Assembly: GCA_964500675.1 (NCBI GenBank)
Contig: CAZCNY010000002.1
Location: 434,001-498,000, forward strand
Direction of reading: 5' to 3'
Length of the DNA: 64,000 bases
From: CAMLJR01 sp964500675
GTDB taxonomy: Bacteria > Pseudomonadota > Gammaproteobacteria > Pseudomonadales > CAMLJR01
Made by a program: the position numbers and the translations under genes. Within the stretch, counting starts at the first letter, position 1. Each line of letters begins with the position of its first letter. The notes beneath the pieces were generated by a model. That model worked only from the letters and a program-made list of their open reading frames with translations, was not told where the DNA came from and ran no database searches. Below, piece after piece: positions 35,262 to 44,027 of this stretch.

Positions 35262-37496
35262 CTAATGCCCCATCCACTTCAAAATCACCGCACCCAACGG
35301 CGGCAATGTCAGCGTCAACGCATGCGGCTGCTGCATCCAGTTTTCATCGGTGGTGTGCAACGCGCCGTTGCCGACATTCGAGCCGCCGTAGTACATCGAA
35401 TCCGAATTCAATAATTCGCGATAGCTGCCCGCGCGCGGCACGCCGATTTTGTAATAGCGGCGCGGTAATGGTGTGAAATTGCAGACGACTACGGTGAAAT
35501 CGTTTTCGCTGAAACGCAGATAACTGAGCGTCGATTGCGTGGCATCGTGGCAGTCGATCCAGGCGAAACCTTTTGGCTCGAAACTGAATCGATGCAGGCT
35601 CGGTTCGCTGCGATAAAGTCGATTTAAATCACCGACGAGTTTTTGCACCCCAACGTGATTGTTCTCGCCTTGCTCACTATGATTGAGCAAATGCCAATCG
35701 AGTGCGCGGTTGTGAGTCCACTCAAGCCACTGCCCGAATTCGCAGCTCATGAACAACAGTTTAGTACCCGGATAGGTAAACATGTAGGTGAGCAACAGAC
35801 GCAGGTTGGCGAATTTCTGCCAGCGATCGCCCGGCATTTTATCGAGCAGCGCGCGCTTGCCGTGCACGACTTCATCGTGCGAAAACGGCAGCACGAAATT
35901 TTCCGAAAACGCGTACATCAAACCGAACGTCAATTGATCGTGATGATAATGACGATGGATCGGATCCTTGCTCATGTAGGTGAGCGTGTCGTGCATCCAG
36001 CCCATGTTCCATTTCATCGAAAAACCGAGACCGCCGACCCATGTCGGCCGCGTCACTTGCGGCCACGCGGTCGATTCCTCGGCGATGATGAGCGTGCCGG
36101 GATGACGGCCGTGCGTGAGTTCATTGAGTTCGCGCAGAAATACGATCGCTTCGAGATTTTCGCGGCCGCCGTGAATATTCGGCACCCAATCGCCCGGTTC
36201 GCGCGAATAATCGAGATAGAGCATCGACGCCACCGCATCGACGCGCAAACCGTCGAGATGAAATTCTTCGAGCCAGAAATTCGCATTCGCGAGCAGAAAG
36301 TTTTTAACTTCATTGCGTCCAAAATTGTAAATCAGCGTGCCCCAGTCGCGATGTTCGCCGCGGCGCGGATCTTCGTGTTCGTACAGCGCGGTGCCGTCAA
36401 AACGCGCGAGCGCGTGCGCATCCTTCGGAAAATGCGCGGGTACCCAGTCCAGCAGCACGCCGATGCCGTGCGCGTGGCAGTGATCGATGAAATAGCGAAA
36501 ATCGTCGGCGTCGCCGCAGCGGCTGGTCGGCGCGTAATAGCCTGTGGTTTGATAGCCCCACGAAGCGTCGAGCGGGTGTTCGGTGATCGGCAGCAATTCG
36601 ATATGCGTGAAGCCGAGCGGTAAGAGGTAAGCGACGAGCCGGTGCGCGAGTTCGCGGTAATTTAAAAAGCCGCCGTCATCGCTGCGCTGCCACGAACCCA
36701 GATGCACTTCGTAAATCGACAGCGGCGCGTGCAGCCAATCGTGTTGCGCGCGCTGCGCCAGCCATTCGTTATCGCGCCATTGATACTGCGAAGGCGCGAC
36801 AATTTTCGCCGCGGTGTGCGGCCGCACTTCAAAGCCGCGTCCGTACGGATCGGATTTTTGTTGCACGTTGCCATCGCGTGCGCGAATTTCAAATTTGTAA
36901 TTGCTGTCGCTCACCACGCCGGGAATGAATAATTCCCACACGCCGCTGCCGCCGCGCGAACGCATGGCGTGACGGCGGCCATCCCAGCGATTGAAATCAC
37001 CGACCACGCTCACGCGCTCCGCATTGGGCGCCCACGTCGCGAACAGCACACCGTCGACACCATCGATACTGCGCGCATTGGCGCCAAACAGACGGTAGAT
37101 ATGCCAATGCTTGCCTTCGGCGAACAAGTGCAAATCGAAATCGGAAAGCTGCGGCGCGAACGCGTAGGGATCGCATTCGCTGTGTCGTTGCTCGTGGCGA
37201 TCGCGCCAATGCAGTGCATAATGCCGGGGCAGTGCAGCGGGCGGATTGTGCAATTCAAAAAAACCCGGAACGCCGGTGTCGCTGAAATCGAATGTTTGTT
37301 GATCGATGCAGACGCTGACCGCTATGGCATCGGGCAGAAAAACACGCAAGAACCGATGTTCACCGACGCCGTGCCAGCCCAGCACCTCGAAAGGATCGTG
37401 ATGACAGCCATCGCGGATGCGGAGTAAGGATGGCGGCAATAATGCGTTGGAGACCGGAATTTTTTTCATTCGCCCTGATGATGTTGATTGAACCAC
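35262..37496 (-). CDS. glgB: 1,4-alpha-glucan branching enzyme, GH13
   Basis: 744 residues. An N-terminal CBM48 and linker region (about 120-230, VLFATWAPNAERVSVVGDFN) precedes the GH13 barrel. The catalytic Asp is in LDGLRVDAVASMLYLDYSRE, the acid Glu in IIAEESTAWP, and the third Asp in LPFSHDEVVHGK. The substrate signature ELLPITEHPLDASWGYQTTG is typical of GlgB. Start at 37496, or the in-frame ATG at 37469, nearer the conserved part. It forms alpha-1,6 branches. It precedes glgA, and glgC lies divergently 194 bases away. Confidence 0.96.
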   Translation of the reverse strand: MVQSTSSGRMKKIPVSNALLPPSLLRIRDGCHHDPFEVLGWHGVGEHRFLRVFLPDAIAVSVCIDQQTFDFSDTGVPGFFELHNPPAALPRHYALHWRDRHEQRHSECDPYAFAPQLSDFDLHLFAEGKHWHIYRLFGANARSIDGVDGVLFATWAPNAERVSVVGDFNRWDGRRHAMRSRGGSGVWELFIPGVVSDSNYKFEIRARDGNVQQKSDPYGRGFEVRPHTAAKIVAPSQYQWRDNEWLAQRAQHDWLHAPLSIYEVHLGSWQRSDDGGFLNYRELAHRLVAYLLPLGFTHIELLPITEHPLDASWGYQTTGYYAPTSRCGDADDFRYFIDHCHAHGIGVLLDWVPAHFPKDAHALARFDGTALYEHEDPRRGEHRDWGTLIYNFGRNEVKNFLLANANFWLEEFHLDGLRVDAVASMLYLDYSREPGDWVPNIHGGRENLEAIVFLRELNELTHGRHPGTLIIAEESTAWPQVTRPTWVGGLGFSMKWNMGWMHDTLTYMSKDPIHRHYHHDQLTFGLMYAFSENFVLPFSHDEVVHGKRALLDKMPGDRWQKFANLRLLLTYMFTYPGTKLLFMSCEFGQWLEWTHNRALDWHLLNHSEQGENNHVGVQKLVGDLNRLYRSEPSLHRFSFEPKGFAWIDCHDATQSTLSYLRFSENDFTVVVCNFTPLPRRYYKIGVPRAGSYRELLNSDSMYYGGSNVGNGALHTTDENWMQQPHALTLTLPPLGAVILKWMGH

Positions 37497-37690
37497 AACG
37501 TTGATTCAGCTTAACAAAAAAAACATTTGCACCGCTTAAAATTTTCGGGCGCGGAGGTTGGCCATCAACTTGCATCGAAGCTGTCAATTCGCGCCGATCC
37601 GTTATTGCGCGGAACGCGCTGTTGCAACCGGTAGAGGGCAGGTGTAGCTTTTCGAGCACGCTCATAACAAATGTATAAAGGATAGTTACG

Positions 37691-38959
37691 ATGTCGAATT
37701 CATCCTCGGGCCGTTTCGTCAGCCGTTTAACCCGCGAGACGCTCGCGTTGATTCTCGCAGGCGGGCGCGGCACGCGTTTGAAGCAGTTGACCGATTGGCG
37801 CGCCAAACCGGCGGTTCCCTTCGGCGGTAAATTTCGCATCATCGATTTTCCGCTGTCGAATTGCGTCAATTCGGGTATCCGCCAGGTCGGCGTGCTCACG
37901 CAATACAAGGCGCATTCGCTGATCCGGCATATCCAGCGCGGCTGGGGGTTTCTGCGCGGCGAGCTCGACGAATTCGTCGAGGTGCTGCCCGCGCAGCAGC
38001 GCATAGAAACTTCGTGGTATCAGGGCACGGCCGACGCCGTGTTGCAAAATCTCGATATCATTCGCAGCCACGCGCCGAGCTACGTGTTGATTCTGGCCGG
38101 CGATCACGTCTATAAAATGGATTACGGCACGATGCTCGCGGCGCACGTCGAAAGCGGCGCCGATGTTACGGTGGGCTGCATCGAAGTGCCGATCGCGGAA
38201 GCGAGCGCATTCGGCGTGATGAAAATCGGCGAGGACAGCCGCGTGCTCGAATTTAACGAAAAACCCGCGAATCCGGCGGCGATGCCGGGCAAACCCGACG
38301 TGGCGCTGGCGTCGATGGGCATTTATGTATTCAACACGGCCGTGCTCTGCCGCGAATTGATCAGCGACAGCAAATTGAATAATTCCGCGCACGATTTCGG
38401 TCGCGATATTATTCCCTCGATTCTCGACCGCATGCGCGTGTTCGCGTTTCCATTTCGCGATCGCGAAACCGGCGCGCAGGCATATTGGCGCGATGTCGGG
38501 ACCGTCGATGCGTTTTGGCAGGCAAATCTCGAATTGATCGATGTCACGCCCGAGTTGAATTTGTACGACAGCGAATGGCCGATCTGGACGTATCAGGAGC
38601 AATTGCCGCCCGCGAAATTCGTTTTCGACGATGACGGCCGACGCGGCACGGCGGTCGATTCGATGGTCGCGGGCGGTTGCGTGGTGTCGGGTTCGATCGT
38701 GCGGCATTCGGTATTGTTTTCCAATGTGCGCGTGCATTCGTTTTGCGAAATCAGCGATTCGGTGGTTTTCCCAAGCGTCGATATCGCGCGGCATTGCAAA
38801 ATCAAAAACGCGATTCTCGATCGCGGCTGCCAATTGCCTGAAGGCAGCGAGATCGGTTTCAACCTGCCGGAAGATCGCAAGCGCTTTCATGTCAGCGAAA
38901 AAGGCGTGGTGCTCGTCACACCCGAAATGTTGGGGCAGGATTTTCATCACGCGGTTTAA
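37691..38959 (+). CDS. glgC: Glucose-1-phosphate adenylyltransferase (ADP-glucose pyrophosphorylase)
   Basis: 422 residues. The nucleotidyl-transfer loop is LALILAGGRGTRLKQLT (about 18-34). The allosteric and substrate region has RAKPAVPFGGKFRIIDFPLS, with the pyrophosphate-contacting Arg and Lys. YVLILAGDHVYKMDYGTML and FNEKPANP follow. The C-terminal left-handed beta-helix includes VSGSIVRHSVLFSNVRVHSF. It makes ADP-glucose, the committed step of glycogen synthesis. The GH57 gene starts 10 bases after the stop. Confidence 0.96.
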   Translation: MSNSSSGRFVSRLTRETLALILAGGRGTRLKQLTDWRAKPAVPFGGKFRIIDFPLSNCVNSGIRQVGVLTQYKAHSLIRHIQRGWGFLRGELDEFVEVLPAQQRIETSWYQGTADAVLQNLDIIRSHAPSYVLILAGDHVYKMDYGTMLAAHVESGADVTVGCIEVPIAEASAFGVMKIGEDSRVLEFNEKPANPAAMPGKPDVALASMGIYVFNTAVLCRELISDSKLNNSAHDFGRDIIPSILDRMRVFAFPFRDRETGAQAYWRDVGTVDAFWQANLELIDVTPELNLYDSEWPIWTYQEQLPPAKFVFDDDGRRGTAVDSMVAGGCVVSGSIVRHSVLFSNVRVHSFCEISDSVVFPSVDIARHCKIKNAILDRGCQLPEGSEIGFNLPEDRKRFHVSEKGVVLVTPEMLGQDFHHAV

Positions 38960-38968
38960 GAGAAAAAT

Positions 38969-40714
38969 ATGAAAGTGGTTTTGTGCTGGCACATGCACCA
39001 GCCCGAGTATCGCGATTTGCGCAGCGGCGAATATCAGTTGCCGTGGACGTATCTGCACGCGATGAAAGATTATGTCGATATGGCCGCGCATCTCGAAGCG
39101 CATCCAAAAGCGCGCGCGGTGGTTAATTTCGCGCCCGTGCTGCTCGATCAGATCGACGATTACTGCCGACAAATTACCGCGTATTTCGAGCGCGGCACGG
39201 CGTTGCGCGATCCGCTGTTGGCAACGCTGACCCGCACGGAATTTCCACAGCGCGCCGAGGAAAAAATCGCGCTGTGGAAACAGCTTCTGCGCATCAATCG
39301 CAAACGTGTCATCGAACGCTTTCCCGCGTATCTGCGCCTGGCCAATCTGGCCGATGCGTTCGAGAACAATCCCTCGGCGGCGGTTTACTGCAACGATCAA
39401 TTCACGATCGATCTCAGCGTGTGGTATCACTTGGGCTGGATCGCCGAAACGCGGCGGCGCACCGATTCGCGTATCGAATTATTCGAAGCGAAAGGCGAGC
39501 AATTCACGCGCGACGAGCGCCGCGAATTGCTCGGTATCGTGCATGAATTATTGCAGTCGATTATTCCGCGCTACCGTGTGTTGGCAGAACAGGGCCGCGT
39601 CGAATTGGCGCTGAGTCCCTACGCGCATCCGATCGTGCCGCTGCTGCTCGATTTGAATTCGGCGCGTGAAGCGATGCCCGCGGCACCGCTGCCGCACACC
39701 GATCATTATCCGGGCGGCAGCGAACGCGCGCAGTGGCATCTCGAGCGCGGGCTCGCCACGTTCGAAAAATATTTCGGCATGCGCCCGCAAGGCTGCTGGC
39801 CCTCCGAAGGCAGTGTCAGCGCGGCGACATTGCGTCTGCTCAGCGCGCACGGTTTGCGCTGGGCCGCGAGCGGCGAAAGCGTGTTGCGTAATAGCATCGA
39901 GGCGAGTAAAGGCAGTATCGAGGCGAGCAAAGACAGCATCGAGGCGAGTAAAGGCCGAGCGCATTTCGCGGCACCGGTCGATAGCCCGCACCGCATTTAT
40001 CGCGTTGCCGGCGGTGGCGCGATCGATTGTTTTTTTCGCGACGACGGGCTCTCGGACAAAATTGGATTTCAATACGCCGACTGGCACGGCGATGATGCCG
40101 TCGCCAATTTAATACACGATCTCGAAACCATCGCGGCGCATTATCCGCGCGCGGACGAGGGCGTGGTCTCGATTATTCTCGATGGCGAAAATGCCTGGGA
40201 ATATTATCCCGAAAACGGATTTTATTTTCTCGATGCGCTGTACGCGAAACTCAGCGCGCATAAGACGCTGGAAATGACCACATTCGCACGCATCGCCGAT
40301 TCCTCACAGCCGCGAATTGAATTGCCGCGCCTGATCGCAGGCAGTTGGGTGTACGGAACCTTTTCGACATGGATAGGCAGTGCCGACAAGAATCGCGGTT
40401 GGGATTTATTGTGCGCGGCAAAAACCGCGTACGATACGGCGCTCGTAAATAATCGTCTCGATAGCGCAACGCGCGAACTCGCGGCAATGCAAATGGCAAT
40501 CTGCGAAGGCTCGGATTGGTTTTGGTGGTTCGGCGATTACAATCCGGCCGCAGCGGTGAGCGATTTCGAGCAATTGTTCCGATTGCATCTGCGCAATTTA
40601 TATCAAATCATCGGCGCGCCTATTCCCGATACGTTGCAGCAAATCATCAGCGCCGGCAGCGGCGATCCGGCGCGCGGCGGCGTTATGCTGCCGGGTCAGG
40701 AACACTCGCGGTGA
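38969..40714 (+). CDS. Glycoside hydrolase family 57 enzyme
   Basis: 581 residues, cytoplasmic (no signal). GH57 conserved region 1 is LCWHMHQPEYRD at the very N-terminus. Region 3, with the probable nucleophile Glu, is GCWPSEGSVS (about 272). Region 4, with the Asp acid/base, is IILDGENAWEYYPENGFY (about 400). GH57 enzymes include amylases, 4-alpha-glucanotransferases and branching enzymes. The place between glgC and malQ suggests action on glycogen or maltodextrin. An in-frame 21-base triplication inserts SIEASKG-type heptapeptides at about residue 309. The stop overlaps the malQ GTG by 4 bases. Confidence 0.88.
   Translation: MKVVLCWHMHQPEYRDLRSGEYQLPWTYLHAMKDYVDMAAHLEAHPKARAVVNFAPVLLDQIDDYCRQITAYFERGTALRDPLLATLTRTEFPQRAEEKIALWKQLLRINRKRVIERFPAYLRLANLADAFENNPSAAVYCNDQFTIDLSVWYHLGWIAETRRRTDSRIELFEAKGEQFTRDERRELLGIVHELLQSIIPRYRVLAEQGRVELALSPYAHPIVPLLLDLNSAREAMPAAPLPHTDHYPGGSERAQWHLERGLATFEKYFGMRPQGCWPSEGSVSAATLRLLSAHGLRWAASGESVLRNSIEASKGSIEASKDSIEASKGRAHFAAPVDSPHRIYRVAGGGAIDCFFRDDGLSDKIGFQYADWHGDDAVANLIHDLETIAAHYPRADEGVVSIILDGENAWEYYPENGFYFLDALYAKLSAHKTLEMTTFARIADSSQPRIELPRLIAGSWVYGTFSTWIGSADKNRGWDLLCAAKTAYDTALVNNRLDSATRELAAMQMAICEGSDWFWWFGDYNPAAAVSDFEQLFRLHLRNLYQIIGAPIPDTLQQIISAGSGDPARGGVMLPGQEHSR
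39893..39955 (+). repeat. In-frame 21-base tandem repeat inside the GH57 gene
   Basis: Three adjacent 21-base units at 39893-39913, 39914-39934 and 39935-39955. Units 1 and 3 are identical, and unit 2 differs by a few bases. They encode SIEASKG, SIEASKD and SIEASKG. The frame is kept, so the enzyme gains a flexible, charged loop. Confidence 0.9.
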
Positions 40715-42222
40715 CCGGCAATAGCGCGGTGATCGCGCAGACGCCGACCGCGGCGGTCGAATTTTTTTCACAGCGCCGCGCCGGGGTGTTGCTGCATTTA
40801 ACATCGCTGCCGTCGAATCACCCCGATCGCGGTGGCGATCTCGGCCCCGCAGCGCATCGGTTTCTCGCGTTTCTTGCCGCGTGTGGATGCGGCGTTTGGC
40901 AGATGTTGCCGATCGGGCCCACGCACGGCGATTGCTCGCCGTATCAAACGCTCTCAGCTCATGCGGGCAACAGCGATTTAATCAGTTTGGAGTTATTGCT
41001 GCAGAGCGGTTGGTTGCAAATCGGCGAATTGCATTTCGCTCGCGCCGATGCGCTGACCCTGGCGGCGCGACGTTTCATCCAGTCGTTAGCAATCAATTCC
41101 GAATTACAAAATACATTCACGCGATTTTGTCAGGCTAACGCCGACTGGCTCGACGATTTTGCGTTGTTCGTTGCACTGCGCGAAGCGCGTAACAGCGCGT
41201 CGTGGCTGCAATGGGAGACGCCGTTGCGGCAGCGCGATGCCAACGCGCTCGCCGCCGCGCGCATCGCGCATGCGACGCGCATCGCGGCGATTCAATTCGA
41301 GCAGTTTATTTTTTTCGAGCAATGGCGAGCATTGCGCGACGAGGCACGGCGGCTCGGCATCGCGCTATTCGGCGATCTGCCGATTTTTGTCGCGCACGAC
41401 AGCGCCGATGTATGGGCGCGGCAGGAATTATTCGCGCTCGATGCCAGCGGCAATCCGCTTAGCGTGGCCGGTGTGCCGCCCGATTATTTTTCGGCGACGG
41501 GGCAGCGTTGGGGCAATCCGCATTACGCGTGGACGCGCATGCAGGCCGACGATTTCGCGTGGTGGCGCGCGCGCGTGCGTTCGCAATTGCAGCTGTTCGA
41601 TCTGCTGCGCATCGATCATTTTCGCGGTTTCGAGGCGTATTGGGAAATTCCCGCGTCGGAATCCACCGCGATTGCGGGGCGCTGGGTAAAAGCGCCGGGC
41701 GATGCGTTATTGCAGGCGATTTTTCGCGAGTTTCCGCAACTGCCGCTGGTGGCGGAAAATCTCGGTATTATCACGCACGAAGTCGAGGCGTTGCGCGCGC
41801 GCTTTCATCTGCCCGGTATGCTGATTTTGCAATTTGCTTTCGACGGCAGCCGCGAAAATCCGTATCTGCCGCATCGGCACACGCCGTTGTCGGCGGTGTA
41901 CACGGGCACCCACGACAACGACACCACGCTCGGTTGGTACAATCAGCTCGATCCCGATACGCGGCAACGCGTGCAAGATTATTTCGGCTTTCCGCGCGAA
42001 GCGATGCCGCGACCGCTGATTCGCGCGGCATTTGCGTCGATCGCAAATCTCGCTATCGTGCCGATGCAGGATTTACTCGAACTCGATAGCGCGCATCGTA
42101 TGAATATTCCGGGCACGAGCAGTGGCAACTGGCGCTGGCAATTCGATGAGTCGCAGATGCCTGCGGATTTGAGCGCGCGCGTGCGGCATTGGCTGCATCT
42201 TTACGGGCGACTAAATGATTGA
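40711..42222 (+). CDS. malQ: 4-alpha-glucanotransferase (amylomaltase), GH77
   Basis: 503 residues from the GTG at 40711, which overlaps the GH57 stop (GTGA) and has AGGA about nine bases upstream. The frame is open back to 40516, but that part is shadow of the previous gene. GH77 signs are RRAGVLLHLTSLPS, the SPYQTLSAHAGN segment, the nucleophile in LLRIDHFRGFEAYWEIP, the acid Glu in VAENLGII, and TGTHDNDTTLGWY. It transfers maltodextrin chains and would handle short glucans left by glycogen phosphorylase. Confidence 0.95.
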   Translation: MTGNSAVIAQTPTAAVEFFSQRRAGVLLHLTSLPSNHPDRGGDLGPAAHRFLAFLAACGCGVWQMLPIGPTHGDCSPYQTLSAHAGNSDLISLELLLQSGWLQIGELHFARADALTLAARRFIQSLAINSELQNTFTRFCQANADWLDDFALFVALREARNSASWLQWETPLRQRDANALAAARIAHATRIAAIQFEQFIFFEQWRALRDEARRLGIALFGDLPIFVAHDSADVWARQELFALDASGNPLSVAGVPPDYFSATGQRWGNPHYAWTRMQADDFAWWRARVRSQLQLFDLLRIDHFRGFEAYWEIPASESTAIAGRWVKAPGDALLQAIFREFPQLPLVAENLGIITHEVEALRARFHLPGMLILQFAFDGSRENPYLPHRHTPLSAVYTGTHDNDTTLGWYNQLDPDTRQRVQDYFGFPREAMPRPLIRAAFASIANLAIVPMQDLLELDSAHRMNIPGTSSGNWRWQFDESQMPADLSARVRHWLHLYGRLND

Positions 42223-42280
42223 CGCAGGTTGTGCGTGAGGACATAAAATCCCATCGAAGCCGATGAGCGAGGACGAGTGC

Positions 42281-43009
42281 ATGGCTATCATAAAAACATT
42301 CACGCACCATTCCGACGACGGCGCATTGCAGCGCTGGCATATTTTCGACGATTTCGAAACGCTCTCCGATTGCGTGATTACGCGGCTCAGCCATTGCGCC
42401 AGCGAAGCGATCGCGGCGCGCGGAGTTTTCAGCATCGTGCTCGCGGGCGGCAACACACCGCAGGCACTGTATCGCGAACTCGGCGAAATCGCGACCGACT
42501 GGCGCGCCTGGCTGGTGTATTTCGGCGATGAACGCTGTCTGCCGAGTGGTGCGGATGAGCGCAACGACACGATGGCTCATCGCAATTGGCTCGATCACGT
42601 GCCGATTCCTTGTCAGCAGATATTTTCGATTCCCGCTGAACTCGGTGCCGATGTCAGTGCGGCGGCTTACGCCAACCTGCTCGCGCATATTCCGACATTC
42701 GATGTCGTGTTGTTAGGGCTCGGTGAGGACGGTCATACCGCGAGTTTATTTCCGGACCCGTTTCAGCGGCAGGATTCTACGAAAAACGATGCACCGGTTT
42801 TTGCCGTGCACACCGCGCCGAAAATGCCGCGTGAGCGCATCACGATGAGCGCGGCGCGCTTGAGTAACGCGCGCGATGTTTGGTTTTTGGTGAGCGGTGA
42901 AAACAAACGTGCAGCGCTGCAACAACTAAAAGATCGCGCGCCGATTCCTGCCGCAACGATACAACCGACTAATGGTGTCGATATTTTTACTGATATTCAT
43001 TGCGGGTAG
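42281..43009 (+). CDS. pgl: 6-phosphogluconolactonase
   Basis: 242 residues from the ATG at 42281, with GAGGA seven bases upstream; an in-frame ATG at 42263 has a weaker site. Family motifs are FSIVLAGGNTPQALYREL, WLVYFGDERCLP, and the catalytic LLGLGEDGHTASLFP. It hydrolyses 6-phosphogluconolactone in the oxidative pentose-phosphate pathway. It is the last gene of the glgC-GH57-malQ-pgl run, linking stored glucose to NADPH production. The usual partners zwf and edd are not in the window. Confidence 0.93.
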   Translation: MAIIKTFTHHSDDGALQRWHIFDDFETLSDCVITRLSHCASEAIAARGVFSIVLAGGNTPQALYRELGEIATDWRAWLVYFGDERCLPSGADERNDTMAHRNWLDHVPIPCQQIFSIPAELGADVSAAAYANLLAHIPTFDVVLLGLGEDGHTASLFPDPFQRQDSTKNDAPVFAVHTAPKMPRERITMSAARLSNARDVWFLVSGENKRAALQQLKDRAPIPAATIQPTNGVDIFTDIHCG

Positions 43010-43433
43010 ACTGCAATTCTGAATCAGCCGCGTCTGCGATATCCCAGCACAAAGAAACCTTATAAAAAAAATGGAATTGGCGCGAAGATATGCGCCACTG
43101 AGACGCTGTTAGTTCCATATTGTGAATGGTTCGGTTGAATTTTATACGGAGCATGCTCTATTCTTCCCTGACCCTAAAATTGACTGAAGGGCTAATCGTG
43201 CGAAGGATCAAAGGGGTGGAATCATGTGCTCTAGCTCCGACGCAGATAATGACGAATCGGAGAGCGGGTTGTGCCGCCGATTACGAAATAAAAAGATTTT
43301 TTGCGAGTCCTTCTTCTCTTTTCTTCATTGCGATTCCATTTCGGAAAGCCTGCGCGCAAGAACTTACTGGTCTAAGTCCCGATAAGCGGCCGTATTGCGG
43401 TGATTTTTACCGTCGGTTGCATGCAGGAATGCC
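43010..43433. other. Non-coding interval before the YfiR operon
   Basis: 424 bases. A 106-codon frame (43126-43446) crosses it but has no family signature, no good ribosome site, and overlaps yfiR. A short stem GGCGC/GCGCC occurs near 43079. The promoter of the signalling operon is expected here. No known c-di-GMP riboswitch core was recognised. Confidence 0.45.
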
Positions 43434-44027
43434 ATGCAGGTTTTGATAGGTAGACCGCACGCATGGGCGGCAAAAAAAATTCAGCGCGCGCTGCTGGTTG
43501 TATTTCTGATCGCGGCGGCAGCGCTGAGTGTTGCGCAAGAGCCATTCGGCAATGTCGCGGAGTATCAAGTTAAAGCGGCTTTTCTCTATAAATTCTGTCT
43601 TTATATCGAGTGGCCGCGAAGCGCATTCGCCAGCGCCGATAGTCCCATCGTGATCGGCATCGCGGGGCCGGATGATTTAGTGGCAGAGTTGGAGAGTATT
43701 ACCAGAGACCACACTATCAACGGCAGATCGTTGCAGGTGCGGCGCATCGATAACGATGCCGATCTCAAGGGCTTGCACCTGTTGTTCGTGGCGCACACCG
43801 AGCAGGCGCGTCTACCGCAGTTGGTGGCGCAAGCGCAAACGTTGCCGCTGCTGTTAGTGACAGAAAGTCCAGCGGGTTTAGACGACGGCGGTGGAATTAA
43901 TTTCACGCTACAGGACAATCGAGTTCGCTTCGATGTCGATTTGGATTTCACCAATCGACAGGATTTACGTTTGAGTGCGCAGTTACTGAAAGTGGCTCGC
44001 ACCGTGCGTGGAGAGGCTGCGCCATGA
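43434..44027 (+). CDS. YfiR-family periplasmic protein (DUF4154)
   Basis: 197 residues, with AGGA shortly before the ATG. The signal peptide (about 15-35) is followed by the DUF4154 domain starting EYQVKAAFLYKFCLYIEWP, the family hallmark. Further marks are IVIGIAGPDDL, GLHLLFVAH and a GGGINFTLQDNRVRFDVD stretch. In Pseudomonas, YfiR is a periplasmic repressor of the YfiN diguanylate cyclase. Here it begins an operon ending in a TonB receptor and overlaps the sensor kinase gene by 4 bases, so it may modulate that kinase instead; this is inference. Confidence 0.92.
   Translation: MQVLIGRPHAWAAKKIQRALLVVFLIAAAALSVAQEPFGNVAEYQVKAAFLYKFCLYIEWPRSAFASADSPIVIGIAGPDDLVAELESITRDHTINGRSLQVRRIDNDADLKGLHLLFVAHTEQARLPQLVAQAQTLPLLLVTESPAGLDDGGGINFTLQDNRVRFDVDLDFTNRQDLRLSAQLLKVARTVRGEAAP

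Noticed and set aside
35643..36623. 326-codon plus-strand open frame opposite glgB
   Set aside because: Antisense shadow of the branching enzyme; no domain or signal.
37727..39430. Long minus-strand open frame (567 codons) opposite glgC and the GH57 gene
   Set aside because: It mirrors two well-supported genes on the plus strand. Long antisense frames arise from the codon bias of this genome, and it shows no domain.
40516..40710. N-terminal extension of malQ
   Set aside because: It overlaps the GH57 gene in another frame and is Arg-rich. The GTG at 40711 has a ribosome site and leads straight into the GH77 domain.
43126..43446. 106-codon open frame before yfiR
   Set aside because: No family signature, no convincing ribosome site, overlaps the supported yfiR start, and its residue make-up looks random.
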